Source: Chlamydiota bacterium
GTDB lineage: Bacteria > Chlamydiota > Chlamydiia > Chlamydiales > Rhabdochlamydiaceae
Direction: 5' to 3'
Length of the DNA stretch: 47,235 nucleotides
NCBI GenBank assembly: GCA_030916885.1
Contig: JAUPVT010000001.1
Coordinates: 1-47,235, forward strand
Shown: positions 30,468-39,138 of the stretch, in pieces
Numbering within the stretch: position 1 is the stretch's first letter
How the letters are laid out: each line of letters starts with the position of its first letter
Program-made: the position numbers and the translations under genes
The notes under the pieces: generated by a model
What the model was told of the DNA's origin: nothing
What the model saw: only the letters and a program-made list of their open reading frames with translations
Databases searched by the model: none

Positions 30468-31283
30468 ATGTCTATTATCACAAATCACAGCATTCAAGAA
30501 CAACCGATTAAAACAATCTATACAAAACCTTCCTTATTAATAAATTCTGCTAAAAAGATCGATGACCTCTCCAAATTACAACCTCCTCTCAAAGAACAAG
30601 AAAATACTTTTTTATTGCACCCAACTCAAAGCACCACTGTTAAAGAGCTTCCCGAGATCTCCAAATTTTCCATTAAAAAATTAGATAGATGGCTTATCAA
30701 AACAAAGCAAAACCAAGAGCTTGAAGGATGCATAGATAAGTTGAATAAAAACCTCACAAGTGAAACTTGTTCAAGTCAACGTATAAACCGAGAAAAACAA
30801 GATATCTCCAAATTGAACTCAACTCAAAGCACCAATATTAAAGAGTTTCCCAAGATCTCCAAATTTTCGATTAAAAAATTAGATAGATGGCTTATCAAAA
30901 CAAAGCAAAACCAAGAGCTTGAAACACTCATAGATAAGTTGAATAAAAAACTCACAAGTGAAGCTTGTTCAAGTCAATGTATAAACCGAGAAAAACAAGA
31001 CATCTCCAAAAAGACTGTAAAAGTCTTGATTAAAAAAAAACCTATACCACATGAGATCTTAGCTGAAAAAAAAGAATCTAAAAAATATACACTTGAGTTT
31101 AAGCAAAAAGTTGTAAGTGAGATCTGTTCAGGCAAACGTATGATCCAAGTTTGTAAAAGCTATGGCATCCCTAAAAGGGATGTAAGCGGCTGGATAAAAA
31201 AAGCATATGCCCCAAACCTCCCGTACAATAGCTCAAAAGCCTGGAGTGTAATCGACAAGACATACGGTTCAAGTTCGATCTAG
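30468..31283 (+). CDS. Repeat-containing protein with C-terminal transposase-type HTH
   Basis: 271 aa, lysine-rich. Residues 53-118 and 119-180 are two near-identical copies of a 66-residue unit (TQST, then KEFPKISKFSIKKLDRWLIK, then a short cysteine-containing end). Residues about 206-246 (YTLEFKQKVVSEICSGKRM, VCKSYGIPKRDVSGWIKK) resemble the N-terminal HTH of IS3/IS66-type transposase OrfA (HTH_Tnp_1). No transposase catalytic domain follows, and no terminal repeats are visible. It is not membrane-bound. Could be a domesticated DNA-binding protein or a secreted effector; function unknown. It ends 6 bp from the convergent gene. Confidence 0.7.
   Translation: MSIITNHSIQEQPIKTIYTKPSLLINSAKKIDDLSKLQPPLKEQENTFLLHPTQSTTVKELPEISKFSIKKLDRWLIKTKQNQELEGCIDKLNKNLTSETCSSQRINREKQDISKLNSTQSTNIKEFPKISKFSIKKLDRWLIKTKQNQELETLIDKLNKKLTSEACSSQCINREKQDISKKTVKVLIKKKPIPHEILAEKKESKKYTLEFKQKVVSEICSGKRMIQVCKSYGIPKRDVSGWIKKAYAPNLPYNSSKAWSVIDKTYGSSSI
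30624..31010 (+). repeat. Tandem intragenic repeat, period 198 bp
   Basis: Two copies of a 66-codon unit (30624-30821 and 30822-31010) with long identical stretches, e.g. the segment encoding FSIKKLDRWLIKTKQNQELE occurs in both copies. The low divergence suggests a recent duplication. Confidence 0.85.
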
Positions 31284-31289
31284 AACAAC

Positions 31290-32375
31290 TCACTTCTCAA
31301 AACGGTCTAACCAAGCTTTTGCGTGAGCAAGAGCCGGAATCTGTAAAGTCCCCTCGTTTGCCACTTGTAGCTTTTGCCCCTTATCTTTTCTGTGTACTCT
31401 TAAACGACAGCTCGAAATTTCCTTAGGAAGTTGACATATAACAGGTCTTGTACTGCTTGTTTGTATAAACAAGCGATGCAGTCTTTTCTTAGACCATTCT
31501 ATATCTATCCTATCTAACTTTGTTGTTTGTAATTGAATGATTCTACCACAGTGTAGCTCTGGGGGAACACAAGGCAAAATAGAAAATAGGTTTTCCTCTT
31601 CCACAAAAAAGAGCCTTCTTAGCAATTTAGCACTTTGTAAAAGAAGAGCTACTGCAGGTAATGCTTTCTCTTCTAGATCAATAATGCCTTGATAGTCACT
31701 ATCGAATAAGCGAGGCACAAACACTCCTTCAAAAGCAGCTAAGAATACATTCTTAAAGCAATTGATGATTTGTAGCTTTTCTTTTTTTTCAATGGCCCTC
31801 TGGCATTTATGAATGAGCAAGAACATTCCTTGATCGTTATCTTCATAAGCAATAGAAGGAACCCATTGTGCAAGGGCTAACCAAAAAGGAAAAATTTCTT
31901 GTAGATTAAAACGCCTTTGTACCAATTCCCAATCTTGAGCTTTATGAATACCTAAGTGTAATCTTTCTTGTAGGCCTTGTGATTCTAAGCAAAATGGCAC
32001 GGGAATAGCTAATGTTTGTTTTGGTTTCAGCTGCGATAATGTGGAACCGTATTGTAGCTGCAAAGTAGATGGGGTTTTTTCACACAGCAATAGTAATTTT
32101 GAGGCCTTATAGAAAAGAGAATAACGTATATATCCATCTAAAGTGCTACCAAATACGCAAATTGAACCGGTTTCTAAATCCAATTCCACTGTAAATGACT
32201 GAATAGGTCCTCTAATAAAAAGACGTATTTCTAGAGGCTCTATGCGATTTTCTAAATCCGTAAATCGCAACAGAGTAGGAAACAGCTCTACTTTAAAATG
32301 ACTATTAGGCAAAAGAAAAACGCTTCCCATTTTATGAGAGAAAGGACGCATGCGATGAGCAATGGTAATATTCAT
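31290..32375 (-). CDS. Chlamydial conserved hypothetical, 361 aa
   Basis: 361 aa, soluble, with no clear signal or membrane helix. The N-terminal about 140 residues look beta-rich (LFIRGPIQSFTVELDLETGSI); a helical middle follows (about 160-255) and a C-terminal beta part (about 265-361) with repeated basic strands. It starts HRMRPFSHKMGS. I do not recognise a named family. Its ATG overlaps the mtaB stop by four bases, so it is co-expressed with mtaB as the last gene of a seven-gene operon. Confidence 0.75.
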   Translation of the reverse strand: MNITIAHRMRPFSHKMGSVFLLPNSHFKVELFPTLLRFTDLENRIEPLEIRLFIRGPIQSFTVELDLETGSICVFGSTLDGYIRYSLFYKASKLLLLCEKTPSTLQLQYGSTLSQLKPKQTLAIPVPFCLESQGLQERLHLGIHKAQDWELVQRRFNLQEIFPFWLALAQWVPSIAYEDNDQGMFLLIHKCQRAIEKKEKLQIINCFKNVFLAAFEGVFVPRLFDSDYQGIIDLEEKALPAVALLLQSAKLLRRLFFVEEENLFSILPCVPPELHCGRIIQLQTTKLDRIDIEWSKKRLHRLFIQTSSTRPVICQLPKEISSCRLRVHRKDKGQKLQVANEGTLQIPALAHAKAWLDRFEK

Positions 32376-33619
32376 ACAATTCTTCCTAAGAGACCCTCGG
32401 GAGTATTTTCATATAATTGCATTTCTACAAGATCATTAGATTTAAGAGCTTTATTTTGACTCAATACTCGCAGAAAATTTTCTGTATGACCACTAGAGAC
32501 ATCTTCTACTTTTTCTATAAGTACTGGAAGAGTACGACCTACATATTTTTCTCTTAAAAAATACGCATGTTCTTCTGCTAAGCGCAAAACTTGTTGCTTT
32601 CTTATATTAAGAACTTCTGGGTCTATCCGGTTAGGATAAAGAGCGGCTCTTGTACGCGGGCGTGGGCTATAAGGAAACATATGCACTTTTGAAAAACGCA
32701 CATAATCCATTACAGCTAGGGTCTCTTGAAAGTCTAGTTCGCTCTCTCCTGGAAAACCAACTATGACATCGGTTGTAAAGGTAAAATCAGAGTTTGCGTT
32801 GCGTAGTCTATCTACTGTTTCTAGAAAAATTTCTCTAGTATATTTACGGTTCATACGTTTTAAAATGGTATTTGATCCTGATTGCAAAACAACATGCATA
32901 GAAGGACAGATATGTTTGGAGGACAAAACCGCATCTGCTAAATCTTCATCTATCTCATCGGGATCAATTGAAGAGATACGTAATCTTTGAATTCCTTCGA
33001 TTCCATCTACTTGCCTAACCAGATCTGCTAAACGAATTTTTTCAGTGGATTCGAAATCACCGATGTTAATTCCTGTTAAAACAATTTCTTTATATCCATT
33101 AGAAACTAACCCTTTTACTTCTTGCAAAATCTCCATTAAATCTCGAGAGCGAGAACGACCCCGAACATAAGGAATAATGCAATAGGTGCAAAAGGAGTTA
33201 CATCCGTCTTGGACTTTAACAAAGGCTCGGGTACGGGCTTCAAATTGACAAATTTTAAATTCTGGCATCTCTTGTTCTGGAAGTATATAGGAGAGAAGAT
33301 TTTCCTTATCTTTGTTTGGTACAATGCAATCTATTTCACCCATGCTCTGCAGAGCCTCTTTTGCGCTCTCAACAAGACATCCTGTAACAACAATCTTTGC
33401 ATCAGGGTATTTACGATGCAAATGACGAATTTGAAAGCGGCTGGAGCTGTCTGCTGACTCTGTAACGGTGCATGTATTAATAATACATAAGTCTATCTGC
33501 TCTGCTTCTTTGGCTTCACTATAACCTAAGGCAAGCAATTGATCTTGATAAGCCTGTGATTCATATTGATTGGTACGACAGCCTAAAGTAACAACTTTAA
33601 ATTTTCTTTTCTGATCCAT
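32372..33619 (-). CDS. mtaB: tRNA t6A37 methylthiotransferase
   Basis: 415 aa. A radical-SAM enzyme converting t6A37 to ms2t6A37 in ANN-reading tRNAs. It has N-terminal cluster cysteines C14 (LGCRTNQYES), C50 and C81, and the radical SAM motif CNSFCTYC (C140, C144, C147) followed by IIPYVRGRSRSR. LGCRTNQ with VVTGCL and GRSRSR points to MtaB rather than MiaB, whose gene is present separately in the window. It is 75 bp downstream of radC and overlaps the next gene by 4 nt. Confidence 0.93.
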   Translation of the reverse strand: MDQKRKFKVVTLGCRTNQYESQAYQDQLLALGYSEAKEAEQIDLCIINTCTVTESADSSSRFQIRHLHRKYPDAKIVVTGCLVESAKEALQSMGEIDCIVPNKDKENLLSYILPEQEMPEFKICQFEARTRAFVKVQDGCNSFCTYCIIPYVRGRSRSRDLMEILQEVKGLVSNGYKEIVLTGINIGDFESTEKIRLADLVRQVDGIEGIQRLRISSIDPDEIDEDLADAVLSSKHICPSMHVVLQSGSNTILKRMNRKYTREIFLETVDRLRNANSDFTFTTDVIVGFPGESELDFQETLAVMDYVRFSKVHMFPYSPRPRTRAALYPNRIDPEVLNIRKQQVLRLAEEHAYFLREKYVGRTLPVLIEKVEDVSSGHTENFLRVLSQNKALKSNDLVEMQLYENTPEGLLGRIV

Positions 33620-33694
33620 AGTAGATAAAAGTATACTAAAAGAAGCCTAAAAATAGATAGAAATAAAGAAAAGATAGCTGTTTTTTAAAAAAGA

Positions 33695-34387
33695 TTAATA
33701 TTTTGAAAAGTTATTCATAATACCTTGCTCTTTTAAAGAAACAAAACGATCTCTACCTATAATTAGGTGGTCATCAATCTCAATGCCCATAACCTGACCA
33801 GATTGCATAAGAACTTTTGTCAATTCAATATCAGCTTTGGATGGGGTGGGATCCCCACTAGGGTGATTATGAGCTAAAATCATACTATGAGCTTTATAAC
33901 GCACAGCAGGATAAAACACTTCCCTTGGATGGATCAATACCTGAGATAGCGTTCCAACCGCTACCTGCTCTCTATGAATTAAAAATCCGCGTACATCTCG
34001 CAAGATGACTAATAAAATTTCTTGAGAATAATGACCAATTTCTCCTTTTGCTAAAAGATAGGCTTCCTCCACAGATTGAATGGAGTATTTTTTTAAAGAT
34101 TGTGGACGGCGGCATTTCAACGCAATACCAAAAACCGCTTTTAGCTGAATTGCTTTAGCAAGCCCTATTCCTTTAAGTTCCATAAGCTCAATTACAGAAG
34201 CATCTAATAAATATTCAAGGCTGCCAAATCGCACAATAAGCTCTTCTGATAAACTCAAAACCGATTTACCACGCGTCCCGCTGCTTAAAACAATAGCTAT
34301 GAGCTCTGCTAAAGAAAGAGAGTCAATCCCATCTCGCAATAAACGCTCCCTGGGCCTCTCTTCTGCCGGAATTGCTTTTAAAGTCAT
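33695..34387 (-). CDS. radC: RadC family JAB/MPN protein
   Basis: 230 aa. An N-terminal helix-hairpin-helix part (about 15-90, ERPRERLLRDG and ELKGIGLAKAIQL) is joined to a JAMM metalloprotease-like domain with HNHPSGDPTPSKAD. H173, H175, S183 and D186 fit HxHx7SxxD exactly, so the metal site is intact. Despite the name, a role in DNA repair is not established. It is 3 nt downstream of hflX. Confidence 0.93.
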   Translation of the reverse strand: MTLKAIPAEERPRERLLRDGIDSLSLAELIAIVLSSGTRGKSVLSLSEELIVRFGSLEYLLDASVIELMELKGIGLAKAIQLKAVFGIALKCRRPQSLKKYSIQSVEEAYLLAKGEIGHYSQEILLVILRDVRGFLIHREQVAVGTLSQVLIHPREVFYPAVRYKAHSMILAHNHPSGDPTPSKADIELTKVLMQSGQVMGIEIDDHLIIGRDRFVSLKEQGIMNNFSKY

Positions 34388-34390
34388 AGG

Positions 34391-35677
34391 TTAACCTAGT
34401 AAAAATGGTTGCAAACGATGTTCTAAGGAAGCCGGTATTTCTAATTTCATTACAACGTCATTTTCTTCATACTCACACTCAAGAACTCTTCCTAAACCCA
34501 TCAGTTCGCTAACAAGTGCATAATGGCTTTGCGGGATTTTAACTCGAACTGTTTTACGCAAAAGAGCAATTTCGCGCATCATACTATCGAGTAAAAGCTC
34601 GAATCCCTCTCCTGTTTCCGCACAAATAGGCACGGTTTTCTTATATAAAAACCGAAATTTAGCTAACGCGCAGCGATCAGGACATAGATCAATTTTATTC
34701 AATACAGTAATCATCGGCTTATCTTCAGCCCCTAGCTCTTTTAAAACAGCTAGGGTTTCTTCTGCTTGAGAAAAAGCCATTGGATGACTCACATCAATTA
34801 GATGCAATAAAATATCGGTGTGAATAGCCTCTTCTAGCGTACTGCGAAAAGCTGCAACGAGTGTATGTGGAATCTTGCGAATGAATCCAACGGTGTCAAT
34901 TAGTAAAATCGCCTGTTTATTAGGTAAAACAAATTTACGGGTTGTAGTATCAAGAGTTGCAAACAACTTATCCTCTACTAAAACATCAGCTTGCGTTAGA
35001 GCTCTAAGAAGCGTGGATTTACCTACATTCGTATAACCTACTATAGCAAATGTCGGTATTTGCGTACGGATTCTCAATCCCCGTTGTGTGTGACGCTGCT
35101 TAGCTACTTGCTCAATTTCTTGCTTTAATGAATCGATTTGACGTCGTAGGATCCTCCTATCAATCTCCAGCTGCTTTTCCCCTTCACCTTTTAAATATGC
35201 TCCACCTCCTGCACTTTGACGAGAAAGGTGAGTCCATAAACGCTTCAAGCGAGGCATCTGATATCTTGCTTTAGCAAGCTCAATTTGCAGGCGCGCTTCT
35301 CTAGTTTGCGCTCTTTGTGCAAACACCTCAATAATTAACTCTGTGCGATCAATTACAGCTTTTTTTAAGAGCTTTTCTAAGTTACGTTGTTGGTGAGGAC
35401 TAATCTCATCATCAAACGCAACCACATCGGCATTTAAATCAATCACCATTTGAGCTAGCTCTTCTACTTTACCTTTGCTCAAATAAGTTGCTGTATCTAC
35501 TTTACGCAACATACAGGGAAATGTAGAGGCAACTTGCCAACCGTAGGTTTCACAAAGGCGCTCTAATTCACTTAAATAATCAATACAAAGAGTTTTTTGT
35601 TGATTATGAGAATAAACCCCTACAAGAATCGCTCTATGTAAATTTTTTAACTCCAGTGATGCTGGGTCAATTGCCAT
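34391..35677 (-). CDS. hflX: GTPase HflX
   Basis: 428 aa. A ribosome-binding GTPase that splits stalled or heat-damaged ribosomes. The N-terminal HflX domain (about 1-170, VVAFDDEISPHQQRNLEKLL) and the glycine-rich GGGAYLKGEGEKQLEIDRR linker are followed by the G domain: GYTNVGKS at 214-221, DTVGFIRKIPHTLVAAFRST, NKID. The C-terminal domain is small. It overlaps the upstream hydrolase gene by 11 bp. In Chlamydia hflX is also next to the PhnP-like hydrolase, as I recall. Confidence 0.95.
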   Translation of the reverse strand: MAIDPASLELKNLHRAILVGVYSHNQQKTLCIDYLSELERLCETYGWQVASTFPCMLRKVDTATYLSKGKVEELAQMVIDLNADVVAFDDEISPHQQRNLEKLLKKAVIDRTELIIEVFAQRAQTREARLQIELAKARYQMPRLKRLWTHLSRQSAGGGAYLKGEGEKQLEIDRRILRRQIDSLKQEIEQVAKQRHTQRGLRIRTQIPTFAIVGYTNVGKSTLLRALTQADVLVEDKLFATLDTTTRKFVLPNKQAILLIDTVGFIRKIPHTLVAAFRSTLEEAIHTDILLHLIDVSHPMAFSQAEETLAVLKELGAEDKPMITVLNKIDLCPDRCALAKFRFLYKKTVPICAETGEGFELLLDSMMREIALLRKTVRVKIPQSHYALVSELMGLGRVLECEYEENDVVMKLEIPASLEHRLQPFLLG

Positions 35678-36473
35678 GTATATCCTTTTTAGATATTGTA
35701 AAAAAAATAATCATACCATCATAGGCAAGCTCAAATCCAGACGGAAGCTTTATTTTACTATGCTCGAAATCATGAGATAAATGGGTAAAATACGTTTTTT
35801 TAGCCCCTATAAGGGCAGAGAATTCCATTGCTTCTTCTATTCCAAAGTGCACCTTTGTAGCCTTTCTTTTATGCACACTTATCGTAAGGGTTTCCACTCC
35901 GATTAGCCTGTCTATTACTTGATTAGAGTAATATCTTATATCAGATACATAGGCAAAATTCCCTACACGAAAACCCGTCACGTTTATTCCTGCATGAAGA
36001 TAGGAAAAGAAAACCCATTTAATTTCTTGAAAAAAAATAGAACCGAATTCTTGAGAAAGAACACAAAAGTCGAGTTGAGCTGTTACGCTTTTTTTATTAT
36101 CGGTGGGTTGGAACAAATAAGGATAGCGTTGCTTGAGTTCTTCAAAAGTTAGCTCAGATAACAAGCAGGGGGTTTTAGATTTATGCAAAAAATAATACGC
36201 TCTTAAATCATCCAATCCAGCAATGTGATCTGAGTGAGCATGAGAGATCAACACACCATCTATTTTTTCAATTCCCAACCGTAAAGCTTGCATACGAAAA
36301 TCAGGCCCTACATCAATTATAAAATTCTTATCCGCTACTTGTATCAAGCCAGAAGGACGCATCCGTTTATCTAGAGGATTAAGCGAATTACACGTTGCAC
36401 AATGACAGCCAATCACAGGAATTCCCATAGATCCGCTGGTCCCCATAAATGTAAATTGCGCTTGTATACCCAT
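35667..36473 (-). CDS. PhnP-like metallo-beta-lactamase fold hydrolase
   Basis: 268 aa. An MBL-fold phosphodiesterase-like hydrolase. GTSGSMGIPVIGCHCATC at the N-terminus carries a cysteine cluster (C23, C25, C28) typical of PhnP-type proteins. HAHSDH holds metal ligands H78, H80, D82 and H83. DVGPDFRMQ and a late THLSHDF supply the rest of the site. Such enzymes cleave cyclic phosphates or act in lipoate/RNA metabolism; the substrate is not known. No phosphonate genes are nearby, so a phosphonate role is unlikely. Sits between hflX and the DAO gene. Confidence 0.88.
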   Translation of the reverse strand: MGIQAQFTFMGTSGSMGIPVIGCHCATCNSLNPLDKRMRPSGLIQVADKNFIIDVGPDFRMQALRLGIEKIDGVLISHAHSDHIAGLDDLRAYYFLHKSKTPCLLSELTFEELKQRYPYLFQPTDNKKSVTAQLDFCVLSQEFGSIFFQEIKWVFFSYLHAGINVTGFRVGNFAYVSDIRYYSNQVIDRLIGVETLTISVHKRKATKVHFGIEEAMEFSALIGAKKTYFTHLSHDFEHSKIKLPSGFELAYDGMIIFFTISKKDIHGN

Positions 36474-36480
36474 AGTCGAT

Positions 36481-37455
36481 CTATTTTAAGTAATACATTA
36501 GTTCTTGAAAAGAAAGAGTTGATCTTCCTTCTATTGCCTGGGCCAATTTTTCCCCGAAATAAGCATGATATAATAGCCCTCTAGATCCCATAGCTGTAAT
36601 TATCCACACCTTATTAGAGACTTTTGTTGCAACGGGAAGATAATGTCCTTGACGCATCACTCTTATAGCAGAAGAGCAGTCTATAGGTTTTAGTTGCCAA
36701 ATATCTCGATAGAAACTAGAGGCTTTGGTAAAAAGCAAATTTTGCGTATTCAGTAAATCCACTGTTTCTGTTAAATCATGGCGCTCATACGTCGCACCAA
36801 CATGACAGATCCCTATGTTATGAGATGTTGCTAGATAGCCTTTACCGACAAGACTCCGTTCTATTTGCAAATCGATAGGAATCTCACAAGTGAGAACTTG
36901 CCCTTTGACAAATCTCAATTTCAGTTGCTCAAGTTCTGGGAAATCGCGAATAGAGGCCCCTGCTGCAACAACTATTTGATCAAAGATTTTTAATTGTTCT
37001 AAATCTGCAATTTTCTCTGTAATAAATTGTCCACCTCTTTCTGCAATAGCTAGCCGCATCCCTTGCAAATAACGTTTACAAAATACCGTTTTCCCCGATT
37101 TTATCAAGAAATGATCATTCCCTAAATCTATAATATCTCTAAAAACCACGCAGTGGTTTTTATAGGTCTTCCTTTGTTTTTCATTTTGAGCAACACGAAC
37201 GATCCCTTCTCTAAAAACCTCTTCTCTTAAACTTCTTGTTGCTATGTGTAATAATTCTTCTGTCTTTTGCATAGCCTCAGTTGCGAAAAGCGATCTTCGG
37301 CCCTCTTCCCCTACATAAGGATGGAGTAATCCTGCTGCTATAGCCGATGCTCCTTCCAAAAAGAGATCAAATACAACTACTTGATTTTTTAGATTCAGTA
37401 AATTCCAAGATACTGCTAATCCAGAAAAACCAGCACCTATAACTGCAATCCGCAT
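36481..37455 (-). CDS. FAD-dependent DAO-family oxidoreductase
   Basis: 324 aa. The N-terminal FAD motif IGAGFSG (6-12) is followed by VVFD binding the adenosine ribose. RRSLFATEAMQKTEELL and a late GSRGLLYHAYFGEKLA match the D-amino-acid-oxidase / MnmC-C-like family. It is a little shorter than typical (about 370). An orthologue next to mdh/hflX in Chlamydia has been annotated as a D-amino acid dehydrogenase, but the substrate is unproven. It is 2 nt downstream of the membrane protein gene and 7 nt upstream of the hydrolase. Confidence 0.85.
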   Translation of the reverse strand: MRIAVIGAGFSGLAVSWNLLNLKNQVVVFDLFLEGASAIAAGLLHPYVGEEGRRSLFATEAMQKTEELLHIATRSLREEVFREGIVRVAQNEKQRKTYKNHCVVFRDIIDLGNDHFLIKSGKTVFCKRYLQGMRLAIAERGGQFITEKIADLEQLKIFDQIVVAAGASIRDFPELEQLKLRFVKGQVLTCEIPIDLQIERSLVGKGYLATSHNIGICHVGATYERHDLTETVDLLNTQNLLFTKASSFYRDIWQLKPIDCSSAIRVMRQGHYLPVATKVSNKVWIITAMGSRGLLYHAYFGEKLAQAIEGRSTLSFQELMYYLK

Positions 37456-37457
37456 AA

Positions 37458-38294
37458 CTATCTTTTTTGTATCATTAAAATATGTGATTCCGCAGCAAAT
37501 TGAAAAAAGAATACTACACCCGGTGCTAAAAGAACAGAAACTGGTAGCATGATCAACACCAAGTCCAAAGGATTAGCTGATGAAAGGTAGAATGCATGGG
37601 TCATATCCAGAGAAATCACAAGTAACCCTAAAATACATCCGACTGGAATAACTGAGATGATAAATAAGATAAAATTAGTCAATAAAGAATGACTCATTCT
37701 ACTCAGCATGCATTTAATCCACTCTTTGGGCAAACAATCCCTTAAGGCTACAATCGGAGTTAAAAAGAAAAATAAGATCAAAAATAGAACAAACAAACAA
37801 ACCATACTCAAAAACAGTAAAAAAGGACCAAACGATAGAAAAACCCCTAATGCCCAACCTACTTTAGGTAGCTCTTTAATCAAATAAAACAAACCAAGAA
37901 TTGTCCATAAGATTAAATATCCGATTATTAAAGGCATGCCTAGATAAGCAATTTCTACCATCACCCTTTTGGATAAAGAAAAGGTTTTTCGGTAGTCCAT
38001 TTTTCTCTCTTTAATCTCATCGTTATAAAGACGAACTAACAAAACTCCAAGAGATAGCCCTAATATAGCTATAGCAAAAAATGGCAGGAAATTCCAATTA
38101 AGCATCAACCAGTCTTGCGTTTGTAGCCCGAATGACCTGCAAAGAAGCAGACCAAATCCACAACACCACAATACCACAAATACAAATAACAGCTTCTTTA
38201 TCGAAAAGCTCAGTCGCAATGCCCGATTAAAAGAAAATTCTATATCATTCCAGGTCATAGATAAAATGCAGTAAAATAAAACAAATGATAGCAT
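37458..38294 (-). CDS. Six-helix membrane protein of unknown function
   Basis: 278 aa with about six hydrophobic segments (about 31-55, 67-90, 115-140, 150-180, 200-225, 240-268). No enzymatic motif is seen. The start is uncertain: ATG 38294 has AAAAGGG immediately before it, while ATG 38258 (12 codons in, MTWNDIEFSF) gives a more natural N-terminus without a clear RBS. First gene of the seven-gene leftward operon that ends with the 361-aa hypothetical. I do not recognise the family. Confidence 0.75.
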   Translation of the reverse strand: MLSFVLFYCILSMTWNDIEFSFNRALRLSFSIKKLLFVFVVLWCCGFGLLLCRSFGLQTQDWLMLNWNFLPFFAIAILGLSLGVLLVRLYNDEIKERKMDYRKTFSLSKRVMVEIAYLGMPLIIGYLILWTILGLFYLIKELPKVGWALGVFLSFGPFLLFLSMVCLFVLFLILFFFLTPIVALRDCLPKEWIKCMLSRMSHSLLTNFILFIISVIPVGCILGLLVISLDMTHAFYLSSANPLDLVLIMLPVSVLLAPGVVFFFQFAAESHILMIQKR

Positions 38295-38504
38295 CCCTTT
38301 TTAATGTTAACCAGGGCTAAAATAGAAATTATTTATGTAACCTACAAAACTCCGACTCCTTTCTGCAACATGTTATAGATATAATGGTTTTGACTACTTA
38401 GTTTACTGGATAGGTTTTATTGACCTATTGATCCCTTAAAAAATCCCTGCCTAATCAGTAAGGCAAAAGAATATTTAAAAGAGTGCCAATCTAGAAGAAA
38501 AAAT

Positions 38505-38776
38505 ATGATAAAAAATAAAAAACATCATGAATGGCTTCTTGAGAAGATAAAAGATCATGATGAAGCTGTTGCATATCTTAATGTAACTTTAAAGGAGATG
38601 AGGAATCTCAATACCTTTTTCTCATTGCTCTTTGAAATGTTGCCGAAGCTCAAGGAGGCCTCGCACATGTAGGAAGAGAAAGTCTTTATAAAACTCCATC
38701 AGAAAATGGCAATCCTAAATGGAGTACTCTTGTGTCACTCGTAATTACTCTTGGATTAAACTTAAGATTAAGATAA
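38505..38776 (+). pseudogene. Decayed HigA-type addiction-module antitoxin
   Basis: The first frame reads MIKNKKHHEWLLEKIKD then DEAVAYLNVTLKE, the N-terminus of the 'putative addiction module antidote' family (TIGR02684-like). Near 38591-38600 the frame shifts; the second frame continues DEESQYLFLIAL, then TGA at 38633-38635, then NVAEAQGGLAHV and RESLYKTPSENGNPKWSTL. Relative to the family, the HTH lost about seven or eight residues before RESLYK. Upstream, in frame, SKAKEYLKECQSRRKN resembles the end of the partner HigB-type toxin, though too short to be sure. Non-functional. Confidence 0.72.
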
Positions 38777-38815
38777 ATTTAAGCACCTGAAACATCCTCC
38801 AAGTGCGTTAATTAT

Positions 38816-38980
38816 TTAATAACGGTTTGCATAACCTATAATTAAATAAATAAGAAATAATATGATAAAAATAAAGAAAAGTACTTTAGCAATAGTAGTT
38901 GCCGTGCCTGAAACACCTCTAAACCCAAAAAAACCTGCTATAATCGCAATGATTAGAAATATGACTGCCCATGTTAACAT
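38816..38980 (-). CDS. YtjA-family small membrane protein (DUF1328)
   Basis: 54 aa from ATG 38980: starts [20 protein letters not shown], then a short loop [18 protein letters not shown] and a second helix ending with GYANRY. This matches the two-helix DUF1328/YtjA family (length about 54) very well. AGAGGGA precedes the ATG. The role is unknown; in other bacteria these small proteins are envelope-stress related in general terms. Intact, although flanked by decayed genes on both sides. Easily missed because of its size. Confidence 0.88.
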   Translation of the reverse strand: MLTWAVIFLIIAIIAGFFGFRGVSGTATTIAKVLFFIFIILFLIYLIIGYANRY

Positions 38981-39138
38981 ATGTTCCCTCTCCTCTTGAA
39001 ATTCGTAGAATAATCTTAACTTACCTATTTTTTGTTCTATTTCTTTTATTGTAATTTCGTCAACTATTTAAATAAAAATTTATAAAAAAAACACAGCAAT
39101 TGTCTTCTTTATTAAAATACTTAAATTTTTATAGGTAA

